Positions 8,808 to 17,131 of a stretch of 64,000 nt of DNA are shown here, piece after piece. Both the position numbers and the translations under genes were made by a program. The DNA lies in contig NZ_CP141823.1 in assembly GCF_035621455.1 (NCBI RefSeq), positions 682,001-746,000 of the forward strand. Reading direction: 5' to 3'. Position 1 is the stretch's first letter; each line of letters opens with the position of its first letter. The notes beneath the pieces are model-generated. The model saw nothing but the letters and a program-made list of their open reading frames with translations, did not search any database and was not told the origin of the DNA. The DNA comes from Vibrio natriegens NBRC 15636 = ATCC 14048 = DSM 759 (GTDB lineage: Bacteria > Pseudomonadota > Gammaproteobacteria > Enterobacterales > Vibrionaceae).

Positions 8808-8824
8808 TTCTATAAGTTTCTATA
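8808..8824. promoter_or_regulatory. Direct repeat TTCTATA x2 between eutB and eutR
   Basis: TTCTATA occurs at 8808-8814 and again at 8818-8824, one helical turn apart, about 54 bp upstream of eutB. AraC-family activators such as EutR often bind two tandem half-sites on one DNA face, so this is a candidate activator site. The motif is short and the match to EutR is inferred. Confidence 0.3.
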
Positions 8825-8950
8825 GGGATTAAAGCGAAATGCATTCCCGATGATTATCAAAAATCGGCAATGTTAAAAAAGGGTTTTTAAACAGTATGTT
8901 AACTATGTTTTGCCCTACTTTGATTCACTAAACAGGCATCGGAAGTAAAT

Positions 8951-9895
8951 ATGATGAATGATGAACAGATCTCTGCCGCACCAACTTTGTGCACAAATCC
9001 CACAAAAGATGCAAACCAACAAGCAGCAAGCCTTGTCAATTGGCAGCAGGAATATGACCAAATCAGCAATGGGCGCTTCCTAGGGCAAATCAGAGAGCGA
9101 CGATTCAACACTGTGCATGTATTTCGTGAAGACAGTAACCGTGCACTGAGACAGCAATGCCGTGTCGAGGAAGGTGGGGTTTGGCTGGGGATAAGCGTTG
9201 AAGATAAAGCGTTGCATATCAACCATTCACAACTTGATGCTGACAAACTTTTACTTCGCCAAGGGGGAGTAGACTTCGAGTTAATTACGCCAGAAGCCTT
9301 TTCGATTTATGGCATGGTGCTAAAGCAAGGTTTTGTTCAGCAGCTTAAAGAGCAACTCGAGCTTGACGATGTTAAAGGGCAAGAGCTCTACTTGTCTGGC
9401 TTAAGCGAGCGTCACATTCAACAACTCAAATATTACTTGGGCATATTACTTGATCCCAACCAGGCACGATGGTCGTGCGAAACGCATCAAACGGTCGTCA
9501 AAGATGTCCTGATGGAACTGTTTTCGTTAAGTTCGCAGCAAGAAGCCGCGCCAAAAGCATCCTCTCAGCGACAAGTTGTGATGAACCGCATTCGACAATA
9601 TTTGGAAAATCAGGATTACAGAACCCCAATTACCGTAAGTGAACTGTGTGAGGCTGTACATGTGAGCCGTCGAACGTTGCAATATACATTTGAAGCGTGC
9701 TGCGATACTTCTCCGAAACAATTTATTCATCGAATGCGACTGAATCAGATACGCCGTATACTGCAAAATCCTCAAGAAACTCGTAACATCGCAGAGATAG
9801 CCTTTGACTTTGGCTTTTTCCATCTCGGACAGTTCGGCCAAAGTTACAAACAACTGTTTGGTGAAATGCCCTCGGAAACAAGGCAATGCATCTGA
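8951..9895 (+). CDS. eutR: AraC-family regulator of ethanolamine utilisation, EutR-like
   Basis: EutR activates eut genes in response to ethanolamine plus adenosylcobalamin. The 314-residue protein has an N-terminal sensing domain (about 25-190) and a C-terminal AraC/XylS double helix-turn-helix domain (about 215-314): ITVSELCEAVHVSRRTLQYTFE forms the first helix-turn-helix and IAEIAFDFGFFHLGQFGQSYKQLFGEMP, here in parts, the conserved second. It is divergent from eutB, the usual regulator position. Other AraC proteins share the fold; the neighbours make EutR the best call. Confidence 0.85.
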   Translation: MMNDEQISAAPTLCTNPTKDANQQAASLVNWQQEYDQISNGRFLGQIRERRFNTVHVFREDSNRALRQQCRVEEGGVWLGISVEDKALHINHSQLDADKLLLRQGGVDFELITPEAFSIYGMVLKQGFVQQLKEQLELDDVKGQELYLSGLSERHIQQLKYYLGILLDPNQARWSCETHQTVVKDVLMELFSLSSQQEAAPKASSQRQVVMNRIRQYLENQDYRTPITVSELCEAVHVSRRTLQYTFEACCDTSPKQFIHRMRLNQIRRILQNPQETRNIAEIAFDFGFFHLGQFGQSYKQLFGEMPSETRQCI

Positions 9896-9967
9896 TGAAA
9901 TGAGATTTTTCAGAAGTAAGTAATCACTTCCTCTCAAGTGCTTTCGAACTATACACGCTTGTAAGGC

Positions 9968-10330
9968 TTAGATATTCTGAGCAATACGCCACAACGCGCC
10001 ACTTGGGTCAAACAGACAGCATTCACGCATCCCCCAGGGCTGATCGACCAAATCAGTAAGACGGGAACCAAACTTATCATGATTCAATTGTGACAGATGC
10101 TGGTGCCAGCTTTGGACGTCCTCCACCAGCAAATGCATCATGAAGTTATGACAATGTTCCGGCTCATAAAAGTTTTGTAAAAGGAAAGCATGCTTCCCTC
10201 GGAAGAAGTACGCCACGTCACCAAAATCGGACGCCATCTCAAAACCAGCTTCCTGATAAAACTGCTTTGAAAGCTCATAATCCTTGGCTGGTATAAACGA
10301 CTTTATTTCTACAATATTCAGGTTTTCCAT
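9968..10330 (-). CDS. VOC (glyoxalase/bleomycin-resistance fold) family protein
   Basis: A 120-residue VOC protein beginning with MENLNIVEIKSFIPAKDYELSKQFYQEAGF, shown here only as landmark: the first module's Ser/Lys-Phe-Tyr pattern is typical. The second module holds HNFMMHLLVEDVQSWHQHL and ends FDPSGALWRIAQ, resembling bleomycin-resistance-like proteins. Function is unknown. It lies 88 bp downstream of a LysR gene on the same strand and may be cotranscribed with it. It is not closely similar to the VOC protein at 4016. Confidence 0.78.
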   Translation of the reverse strand: MENLNIVEIKSFIPAKDYELSKQFYQEAGFEMASDFGDVAYFFRGKHAFLLQNFYEPEHCHNFMMHLLVEDVQSWHQHLSQLNHDKFGSRLTDLVDQPWGMRECCLFDPSGALWRIAQNI

Positions 10331-10418
10331 TTCCTAGATCCAAATTCAGTAACACTGACTTATCAATCAACTTTAATCAACGCGAGAGCATCTCACCAGC
10401 TAGCTCCTTGATTTCTTA

Positions 10419-11282
10419 TTACGATGGTACGCATTCTGCTATTTGTTCCTGCAACCAATCCACAAACTTCCGTTCTAATTGAGTTAGAGCCTTATCTTGA
10501 TGAAGTAAAACATAATCATAGCCTGATAACGTGAAGCCAAAAGGTGCAATGAGATTACCACGCTCAAGATCATCCATCACCAAAGGGTAAGATCCTAACG
10601 CAGCACCTAAACCATCTATCGCGGCTTGGATACAAAAGTAGAAATGGTTAAAAGTCTGCTGCGCATTCTCACGCATTTCTGGATGCTCAGCGCTTGCCAT
10701 CCATTCTTGCCAAGCGTCCGGCCTGGTTTTGCTGTGTAATAACTTAACTTTGCACACGTCTTGTTTAACTTGCTGCCAATAATTTGGAGAGAAAACAGGA
10801 CCCACCCACTCTTCAACTAATAGCGTTTTTGGGTATTCGTGCAGTGGCTCAAAATCGTCTCGACGAATCGCCATAGAGAGCCCAGTTGAACCTAGTGCTA
10901 CTGTCCCCCCAGCCGTGGACAAACGAACGTCAGCTCCGCATCCTTCATTAAAATCAGACAGCCGCGGCATCAACCAACGCATGGTCAAGGTTGGTTCACA
11001 CGACACCTCTAAGCATTGATGCTTTTGTTGCTGTAATTTGCTCACGCCGTTTTCCAAAGCCTGAAAAGCTTGCTGCGTATAACCTTTCAATATTTCCCCT
11101 TCTTTCGTGAGAAAGACATTTCGACCTTGCTTGTAAAACAGAGGCTGTTCGAGATAGCTCTCTAGCACTTTTATCTGCTTACTCACTGCACCATGAGTAA
11201 TGCTCAGCTTATCTGCCGCTTCTGTAAAACTGGATGAAGACGCCGCAACGTGAAAAACTTGAAAGGATTTTAGGTGCCTCAT
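10419..11282 (-). CDS. LysR-family transcriptional regulator (GcvA-like)
   Basis: A 287-residue LysR regulator. The N-terminal helix-turn-helix (about 3-62) reads LKSFQVFHVAASSSSFTEAADKLSITHGAVSKQIKVLE in parts, and the C-terminal effector domain carries LTMRWLMPRLSDF, the pattern of the GcvA/AmpR branch. It diverges from a LysE-family exporter with a 103-bp spacer, an arrangement like other LysR-exporter pairs, so it may control that exporter. The effector cannot be deduced. Confidence 0.88.
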   Translation of the reverse strand: MRHLKSFQVFHVAASSSSFTEAADKLSITHGAVSKQIKVLESYLEQPLFYKQGRNVFLTKEGEILKGYTQQAFQALENGVSKLQQQKHQCLEVSCEPTLTMRWLMPRLSDFNEGCGADVRLSTAGGTVALGSTGLSMAIRRDDFEPLHEYPKTLLVEEWVGPVFSPNYWQQVKQDVCKVKLLHSKTRPDAWQEWMASAEHPEMRENAQQTFNHFYFCIQAAIDGLGAALGSYPLVMDDLERGNLIAPFGFTLSGYDYVLLHQDKALTQLERKFVDWLQEQIAECVPS

Positions 11283-11385
11283 AGGTGAATTATTCTCACA
11301 GGTTTTGGAATTTGTTTCGATTATAGTCTTCGAGTTGTCAGCCTACAATTCGTGTGTCCATAACAACAAATAAACAGGAGTCATC

Positions 11386-11994
11386 ATGGAGTTGTTCAGC
11401 CTTGCGTTACTAGGCATACTTATTGTTATTAGCCCTGGAGCCGATTTTGTGTTGGTATTAAAAAATAGTCTTAACCAAGGCAGACGCGCGGGCATTTGGA
11501 GCGCAGTCGGAATCAGCCTCGCTATCTCAATACATATCTCCTACTCTTTATTCGGGATCAGTTACTTAATTTCACAAAATGAATGGCTGTTTAGTATGAT
11601 TCGTTACTTAGGTGCGGCCTATTTGGTTTACCTCGGATTAAAAGGCCTTTTTGCTTCACCATCACAGCAAGCTGAAGGGCAAGCCGCACACGAGTGTGCT
11701 CCTGATTGGCAGTTCTTTTTTCAGGGCTTTCTGTGTAACGTCCTCAACCCAAAAACGATGTTGTTTTTCTTAAGTATCTTTAGTCAAGTAATCAACCCTG
11801 AAGCGGACAACCAAAACAGCGCTCTGATCTATGGGGCGTACATGATTGCGTTGCATGGCATTTGGTTCTCGATGGTAGCGGTACTGTTTACCTCGCCATA
11901 TCTACAAACGCTATTGCTCAAGCTGAAACATCGACTCAATCAAGCATGTGGAGCGGGCCTGATCCTGTTCGGCGCTATGCTTGGATTGAAATAA
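11386..11994 (+). CDS. LysE/RhtB family amino acid exporter
   Basis: A 202-residue inner-membrane protein with about six membrane segments. It carries the LysE/RhtB signature ISPGADFVLVLKNSLNQGRRAGIWSAVGIS in the first third, then YLVYLGLKGL and a FQGFLCNVLNPKTMLFFLS segment. The family exports amino acids or homoserine-type compounds; substrate unknown. AGGAG lies seven bases before the ATG. A divergent LysR gene is the likely regulator. Confidence 0.88.
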   Translation: MELFSLALLGILIVISPGADFVLVLKNSLNQGRRAGIWSAVGISLAISIHISYSLFGISYLISQNEWLFSMIRYLGAAYLVYLGLKGLFASPSQQAEGQAAHECAPDWQFFFQGFLCNVLNPKTMLFFLSIFSQVINPEADNQNSALIYGAYMIALHGIWFSMVAVLFTSPYLQTLLLKLKHRLNQACGAGLILFGAMLGLK

Positions 11995-12001
11995 TTAGAA
12001 A

Positions 12002-12027
12002 AAAGCGGACTCATCTGAGCCCGCTTT
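12002..12027. terminator. Terminator between lysE-type gene and groEL2
   Basis: AAAGCGG-A-CTC and GAG-C-CCGCTTT pair around an ATCT loop with one internal mismatch. On the minus strand it is followed by a six-T run, so it is best read as the groEL2 terminator, with possible use on the plus strand. Confidence 0.75.
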
Positions 12028-12083
12028 AACTTTGCAATGTTATGGCTGTATAACAATGACTTAATCACTAACGATTCACTTCG

Positions 12084-13682
12084 TTAGATATCAAGCTCTT
12101 TGTCATCTACGTGGTTAGTGATCATCGCTTCTGTGCTGATCATCAAACCAGCAACAGACGCTGCGAATTGAAGCGCAGAACGTGTTACTTTCGCTGGGTC
12201 GAGGATGCCCATTTCGATCATGTTGCCGTATTCACCCGTAGCTGCGTTGTAACCGTAATCTGCGTCACCCGCTTTTACAGCATTCGCAACCACGGATGCT
12301 TCATCACCAGCGTTGGCTGCGATTTGGCGAAGAGGTTCTTCCATTGCACGGAGTGCAACACGGATACCAACATTTTGATCATCGTTTTCACCTTTTAGAG
12401 CCGCCAATTCTTTCGCGATCTTAATTAGGGCCACACCACCACCAGCGACAATACCTTCTTCAACCGCGGCACGAGTTGCATGTAGCGCATCGTCCACGCG
12501 ATCTTTCTTCTCTTTCATCTCAACTTCGGTTGCCGCACCGATTTTGATCACGGCTACGCCACCAGAAAGCTTCGCAATACGTTGCTGTAGCTTGTCTTTG
12601 TCATATTGAGATGTCGTGGTTTCCATTTGTTTTTCAATCGACGCGACGCGATCAGCAATCGCTTCGGCTTTGGCACTACCACCTACGATTGTGGTTGTAT
12701 CTTTGTTGATAGTAACTTTCTTCGCACTACCCAGTTGCTCTATCGTTGCCTTTTCTAGCTCTAGACCGATTTCTTCAGAAATAACGGTACCCGCGGTTAG
12801 TACCGCAATGTCTTCCATCATCGCTTTGCGGTTGTCACCAAACCCAGGTGCTTTCACGGCCGCTGCGCGTACGATACCACGCATGTTGTTCACGACCAGT
12901 GTCGCCAGCGCTTCGCCTTCGATGTCTTCAGCAATGATCAATAGTGATCGAGAAGATTTTGCCACCGCTTCCAGCACTGGCAATAGCTCACGGATACTGC
13001 TGACTTTTTTGTCCACCAAAAGAATGTATGGATTATCTAGCTCTACGCTGCCATTTTCTTGGTTTGTGATGAAGTATGGCGACAAGTAACCGCGGTCGAA
13101 TTGCATACCTTCAACCACAGACAATTCGTTGTCCAGGCCTTGACCTTCTTCAACGGTAATCACACCATTGCGACCTACTTTTTCCATCGCTTCTGCAATG
13201 ATTTCGCCGATCGCACGATCGCTGTTTGCAGAAATGCTACCAACTTGAGTAATGGATTCTTTGTCACTGCATGGTTTGGACATTTCACGTAGTTTCTCAA
13301 CTGCCGCTTCGGTGGCTTTGTCGATACCGCGTTTTAGGTCCATTGGGTTCATGCCCGAAGCCACCGCTTTAAGACCTTCGTTGATGAAAGATTGTGCCAA
13401 CACCGTTGCGGTTGTTGTACCGTCACCCGCTTCATCGTTCGCTTTGGACGCAACTTGCTTCACCATTTGTGCGCCCATATTTTCGAATTTGTCTTTGAGC
13501 TCGATTTCTTTCGCAACAGACACCCCATCTTTCGTGATGGTTGGCGCACCGTAAGATTTATCTAAAACAACATTGCGACCTTTTGGACCGAGTGTCACTT
13601 TTACTGCATCCGCAAGTAAGTTCACACCTTTCAGCATTTTTTGACGCGCGTCATTAGCAAATAACACATCTTTTGCAGCCAT
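12084..13682 (-). CDS. groEL2: Chaperonin GroEL, second copy lacking the GGM tail
   Basis: GroEL forms the 14-mer ring that folds proteins with ATP and GroES. The 532-residue protein has the hallmarks: TLGPKGRNVVLDKSYGAPTITKDGVSVAKEI, shown here as landmark of the ATP pocket, then AGDGTTTATVLAQ with the catalytic Asp, and VEEGIVAGGGVAL. It is shorter than the usual 547-548 residues: it ends HVDDKELDI, without the GGMGGM tail that lines the cavity floor of standard GroEL. Vibrio species commonly carry a second, tail-less GroEL on chromosome II; this matches. It forms an operon with groES 32 bp upstream. Confidence 0.97.
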   Translation of the reverse strand: MAAKDVLFANDARQKMLKGVNLLADAVKVTLGPKGRNVVLDKSYGAPTITKDGVSVAKEIELKDKFENMGAQMVKQVASKANDEAGDGTTTATVLAQSFINEGLKAVASGMNPMDLKRGIDKATEAAVEKLREMSKPCSDKESITQVGSISANSDRAIGEIIAEAMEKVGRNGVITVEEGQGLDNELSVVEGMQFDRGYLSPYFITNQENGSVELDNPYILLVDKKVSSIRELLPVLEAVAKSSRSLLIIAEDIEGEALATLVVNNMRGIVRAAAVKAPGFGDNRKAMMEDIAVLTAGTVISEEIGLELEKATIEQLGSAKKVTINKDTTTIVGGSAKAEAIADRVASIEKQMETTTSQYDKDKLQQRIAKLSGGVAVIKIGAATEVEMKEKKDRVDDALHATRAAVEEGIVAGGGVALIKIAKELAALKGENDDQNVGIRVALRAMEEPLRQIAANAGDEASVVANAVKAGDADYGYNAATGEYGNMIEMGILDPAKVTRSALQFAASVAGLMISTEAMITNHVDDKELDI

Positions 13683-13714
13683 GGTTATCTCCTTAAAAAC
13701 TACTACAAAAACAA

Positions 13715-14005
13715 TTACTCAACGATTGCTAACACATCAGACTCGGACAGAATCAAATATTCTGCGCCATCAATTTTTTCGGTTTTCACACCGTAGCCGT
13801 CATTGAAAATGATCTGGTCGCCCACTTTGACTTCCATCGCTGCGCGATCGCCATTTTCCAGACGCTTACCTAAACCAACTGCAATGACCTTACCTCGGTT
13901 GGACTTTTTAACCGATTGAGAAGTTAGAACGATTCCCCCTTCTGATGTATTTTCCACTTCTTGTCTTTCAACAAGCAGCTTGTCATTTAAAGGACGAATT
14001 TTCAT
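13715..14005 (-). CDS. groES2: Co-chaperonin GroES, second copy
   Basis: The 96-residue protein caps the GroEL ring. It begins MKIRPLNDKLLVERQE, has the mobile loop ENTSEGGIVLTSQSVKKSNRGKVIAVG (shortened here to its landmarks) and ends in DGAEYLILSESDVLAIVE. In the mobile loop the usual Ile-Val-Leu GroEL-contact triplet is kept (GGIVLT). Length and order are those of normal GroES. A sigma-32-like promoter lies about 90-125 bp upstream, and groEL2 follows on the same transcript. Confidence 0.97.
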   Translation of the reverse strand: MKIRPLNDKLLVERQEVENTSEGGIVLTSQSVKKSNRGKVIAVGLGKRLENGDRAAMEVKVGDQIIFNDGYGVKTEKIDGAEYLILSESDVLAIVE

Positions 14006-14095
14006 TTGGAGTGCCTCCTACTCAATACAAAAAATAAAAGACAAAAATTGAACATAAAGATGAAGTTGCGAGTCGTATGCTCGCTTACGCTGAAA

Positions 14096-14127
14096 ATAAT
14101 AAGGTCGAAAAATTGGAGTTCAAGGGG
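14096..14127 (-). promoter_or_regulatory. Sigma-32-like heat-shock promoter for groES2-groEL2
   Basis: Read on the minus strand, CCCCTTGAA (14127-14119) is followed after 14 bases by CCTTATTAT (14104-14096). This fits the heat-shock consensus CTTGAA and CCCCATNT, and the TTTCCCCTTGAA stretch resembles the E. coli groE promoter. It would give a leader of about 80 bases before groES2. Confidence 0.75.
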
Positions 14128-14263
14128 AAAATTCATAAAAATTTTTTATTGGTTTGAACAACGCCCTTTATTGGAAATTCTCATTCACCATCACTCTTAT
14201 TGGATCTATGATGGTGGGCATAGTACGCAGTGGCACACTTGGTTTGATAAGGATAACGAAAGT

Positions 14264-14614
14264 ATGAAAAAGGTAATTTCTCTGGTTCTTGCAACGCTGA
14301 GCTTAGGTTTGCTTGCTCCGAACGTCGCGGCTTCTGAGCGCGCAGAGCAAGGTTGGCTGTTGATAGAGCAAGGCGCAATGATCGTCGATGTGCGTACTCC
14401 GCAAGAATTCTCTGAGGGGCATTTAGATAATGCGGTGAACTTCCCTTTGTCTGAACTGGATAAGCATTTTAAAGACGTTAATAAAGATCAATTGATCGTT
14501 CTGTACTGCCGCAGCGGAAACCGTTCAGCGCAAGCCTATCAGTATCTCCAATCTCAAGGTTTCACGAATCTGCATAACGCAGGTGGGTTTGAAGAGTTAC
14601 AAAGCGCTAAATAG
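14264..14614 (+). CDS. Periplasmic rhodanese-domain protein (PspE-like)
   Basis: The 116-residue protein has a signal peptide (MKKVISLVLATLSLGLLAP, cleavage near VAA-SE) and one rhodanese domain. The active-site loop is CRSGNRS with catalytic Cys82, and MIVDVRTPQEFSEGHL is the conserved strand-helix start. Single-domain periplasmic rhodaneses such as PspE transfer sulfane sulfur to thiophilic acceptors. The ATG at 14264 follows AAGGAT; an in-frame extension back to 14006 exists but would bury the signal peptide. It is divergent from groES2 and could respond to stress; that is inference. Confidence 0.88.
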   Translation: MKKVISLVLATLSLGLLAPNVAASERAEQGWLLIEQGAMIVDVRTPQEFSEGHLDNAVNFPLSELDKHFKDVNKDQLIVLYCRSGNRSAQAYQYLQSQGFTNLHNAGGFEELQSAK

Positions 14615-14644
14615 CGCCTTGATTTGCTCTTGTCGATAAAAAAG

Positions 14645-14679
14645 CAGAGCGCGTTGCCGATTTATCACAACGCGCTCTG
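14645..14679. terminator. Strong hairpin downstream of rhodanese gene
   Basis: CAGAGCGCGTTG and CAACGCGCTCTG form a perfect 12-pair stem around an 11-base loop. On the minus strand it is followed by six T residues. It lies between convergent genes and can terminate both. Confidence 0.8.
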
Positions 14680-14701
14680 TTGGTTCCCCTAGTTTAAAAA
14701 A

Positions 14702-14721
14702 CGCTTAAGTCCTTTTAAGCG
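14702..14721 (-). terminator. Second terminator after the lipoprotein gene
   Basis: CGCTTAA and TTAAGCG pair around a six-base loop and are followed on the minus strand by six T residues (14701-14696). It is the first terminator met by transcripts leaving the 14752-15207 gene. Confidence 0.7.
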
Positions 14722-14751
14722 AGTGCCCCCTATTCTTCGTAAAATCACACA

Positions 14752-15207
14752 CTAAAAATCAAGGTGATAGTTGTTATTGGTGTTGTTTAGCGCAATAGAC
14801 CAATTTTGCTCAGACTCCTTGGCACTCATCGGTACCCATTGAGCGTAAAGGTGCGTCCAGTTTCCGTTCACTTCTAGCTCTACGACTTCCGTCTCCGTTG
14901 GATAAACAGTCGTCACACGAGAGATTGGGTCGGCAATCACTGTGCCATTCTCTGTGGTATACGCCGCTTTTGAGTACAGGTGCAAAGCTCCCTCAGTCGA
15001 GCCAGTATAGTTAACAGAGAGAGTAATTTTTTCACCGATATCAAATGAGAAATCGCGTTCCGCCACGATATCCGCCGTATTGTCGCTCACCTCAGCTACT
15101 GCTGGCGTAGGAGGAGTGCTTGAACCACCACCTCCACCGCCGCCTCCACAAGCCATGGTTAGTGCCGAAATCAATGAAGTGATAAGTAATTTTGTTGAAT
15201 GTTTCAT
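14752..15207 (-). CDS. Exported lipoprotein with poly-Gly linker, function unknown
   Basis: The 151-residue protein begins MKHSTKLLITSLISALTMAC, a lipoprotein signal with Cys20 as likely lipidation site. It is followed directly by eight Gly, Ser and a Pro-rich linker, then a predicted beta-rich domain of about 110 residues. I do not recognise the domain. The gene begins 10 bp after the LruC-domain gene on the same strand, so the two are surely cotranscribed and may act together at the cell surface. The poly-Gly run is coded by a low-complexity stretch near 15130-15160 that could vary between strains. Confidence 0.75.
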   Translation of the reverse strand: MKHSTKLLITSLISALTMACGGGGGGGGSSTPPTPAVAEVSDNTADIVAERDFSFDIGEKITLSVNYTGSTEGALHLYSKAAYTTENGTVIADPISRVTTVYPTETEVVELEVNGNWTHLYAQWVPMSAKESEQNWSIALNNTNNNYHLDF

Positions 15208-15217
15208 GTCAGGCTCC

Positions 15218-16897
15218 TTACTGCTGAGTCGCAGGAATTACTTTGTTCGCAGTTGAGGCTTGATACCACTTAGTGTCTGACTCGCCACTGCTGGTTACCC
15301 AAGTTGGAAAAGCTTTATACGCTTTACTGATGTCGACGTTTTCGACCGGATGATCCCACTCATCACGAATGTTGATTGCCCATGGCATGTTGTTGTCCGT
15401 CAAAAATGATTCAGAGCCACCGGAATTATCGTCGTGCTGATTGAAGAAGGTATTATTCATCTCACTCGTTCCCGCGAAGGATTTGAAGTGTGTTTGCCAA
15501 CTCATACCTGGAGGGGTTGCAGTAAAATCGCCATGGTACAAATCTTTAGAAGCAAAGATGAAAGAATCATACGGCGGATACCCTACCTGCTCACGTGATA
15601 CAGGGTTCGATAACTCAACCATGAGTTGATAATTAAGAACATCAGATGTTTGTTGGCCAATACACGCGTTTTGAGTGCGATAGAAAGTGCAGCTGCTGTC
15701 TAACTCACCCAATATTTCTAAGTCTTTGCGCAAATTTTCCGAGACCACAAGCACCGCCTCTCCACCGGATTGCACCACTTGATGAGTAACGAGTTCGCCA
15801 TTTCGTGTCAGTTCTGTCGACGCAAGATTGGTTGGGTCTACATTTGGCAGATGAATAGCAAAACCGTTAGAGAACCCTGCTCCCATCGCCTGCAGTGTGA
15901 AATCAAAAGTGATGTTTTTGATTTCACGCTGACCATTTAGCAACTCGGTGACACGATAACGCCACACCACATCATTGAAGTCGTAATCGCCCATCAGTGG
16001 CCAGCGATCTTCAAACGCCATCGTCGCGTAGGTATCTGAGCTTGGATACACCGAGGTCACCGTGACTTCTGGGTTGTTTTCCTGCACTAGTGGCTCGTAC
16101 TTCGAATCTGTGGAGCCATCGGTGTTGACGCCATCAATGGCAGTGAATGGGCTGACTTCGACAGTAAACAGCAAATCGTTGAAGTCGTTGTCGCCATCTG
16201 GACGAAAAATATCTTCAAAACCCAGCACGAGAAACTCATTTTGCGTGTCGATAAATGCCACATTGTGACGACGATTTTCTGAAGTCGACTCTGGGTTCAG
16301 ATTCGAGAAGCTATAAAACGGCGTGCCCCAACTGCCAAGGCTGGCGATGTTGTTATACGAACCAGACCACCCCCAGCCATTCGGAATAATAAAGAATGCG
16401 AGAGTTTGACCTGCGGTGAGCTGCACATTTAAATCGATCGTGTCACCTTCTTGCATCTCCCCATCTGGTGCTTTAGATGTGTTAGGAAAAATGATCACGT
16501 GCGCTTCGATTTCATCTTTATTGACGGGTGGATTGTTCGTATCAAAAACGAAATAACCGAGCGTATTTCGATACCCTGCTCCCTCATTCAAAAAGGTGAC
16601 TTTTGCTGTTGCGAACTCCGCACCATTCAGTTCGTCATCAATATCAATGCTGGAATAACGTTCTGGCGCAATAAAGGCACTGTTGACGAGCGTGCCTTCT
16701 GGCAGCATAGAGTAAACGTTGCTAAGCACATCTTGTGGTAAAGATTCTGCAACCGAATAGGTATTAACGGGTTTACCTTTTGCTGAATAATTTGAACTGT
16801 CACTACCAGATTCAAAAGTAAAATCACTGGTCGTGAGCGCATTCGCTGAAAGTGATAAGCAGCAGCCAGAAAGCGCAAGTAGTTTCCCTGTTCTCAT
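15218..16897 (-). CDS. LruC domain-containing exported protein
   Basis: The 559-residue protein has a signal peptide (MRTGKLLALSGCCLSLSANA) and no membrane segment afterwards. Its middle part contains LGFEDIFRPDGDNDFNDLLFTVE, as in DUF4114, and further on MGDYDFNDVVWRYRV, as in the LruC/DUF4842 C-terminal domain; only these landmarks are certain. The Asp/Asn-rich DxDxNDxxF motifs suggest calcium binding. LruC proteins are exported by many marine bacteria, and their function is not defined. The ATG at 16897 follows AAGGGG. It shares an operon with the poly-Gly lipoprotein. Confidence 0.82.
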   Translation of the reverse strand: MRTGKLLALSGCCLSLSANALTTSDFTFESGSDSSNYSAKGKPVNTYSVAESLPQDVLSNVYSMLPEGTLVNSAFIAPERYSSIDIDDELNGAEFATAKVTFLNEGAGYRNTLGYFVFDTNNPPVNKDEIEAHVIIFPNTSKAPDGEMQEGDTIDLNVQLTAGQTLAFFIIPNGWGWSGSYNNIASLGSWGTPFYSFSNLNPESTSENRRHNVAFIDTQNEFLVLGFEDIFRPDGDNDFNDLLFTVEVSPFTAIDGVNTDGSTDSKYEPLVQENNPEVTVTSVYPSSDTYATMAFEDRWPLMGDYDFNDVVWRYRVTELLNGQREIKNITFDFTLQAMGAGFSNGFAIHLPNVDPTNLASTELTRNGELVTHQVVQSGGEAVLVVSENLRKDLEILGELDSSCTFYRTQNACIGQQTSDVLNYQLMVELSNPVSREQVGYPPYDSFIFASKDLYHGDFTATPPGMSWQTHFKSFAGTSEMNNTFFNQHDDNSGGSESFLTDNNMPWAINIRDEWDHPVENVDISKAYKAFPTWVTSSGESDTKWYQASTANKVIPATQQ

Positions 16898-17131
16898 AAT
16901 GTTCCCCTTCTTAAACCGGACGTTGGTCATATGCAAGAAAGAGCAATTATGGTGCCTAAAAAAATCAAATACTTAACAACTAGTTATGTTGACAATTCTA
17001 TTTTTTCTCATTTTGAGAATGAACATGACAAGCGAAATAGAAGCCTTGGGAGCGTAGAAAGCGTGCTCGTGCACACTTAGGTTTAATGCGCGAGGCGTTG
17101 GTATTCGCCTCACGATAGTGAAGGATTTGGC

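Noticed and set aside
5056..9895. Ethanolamine microcompartment cluster
   Set aside because: Only eat, eutC, eutB and eutR are found; no shell-protein or EutE/EutG sequences appear on either strand in the neighbourhood.
14006..14263. Upstream in-frame extension of the rhodanese gene
   Set aside because: It would cover the groES2 promoter and bury a clean signal peptide. The ATG at 14264 has a suitable ribosome binding site.
15120..15165. Poly-Gly run as a sequencing error or frameshift
   Set aside because: The frame stays open on both sides with a coherent lipoprotein signal before it and a domain after it; poly-Gly linkers after the lipidated Cys are common in such lipoproteins.
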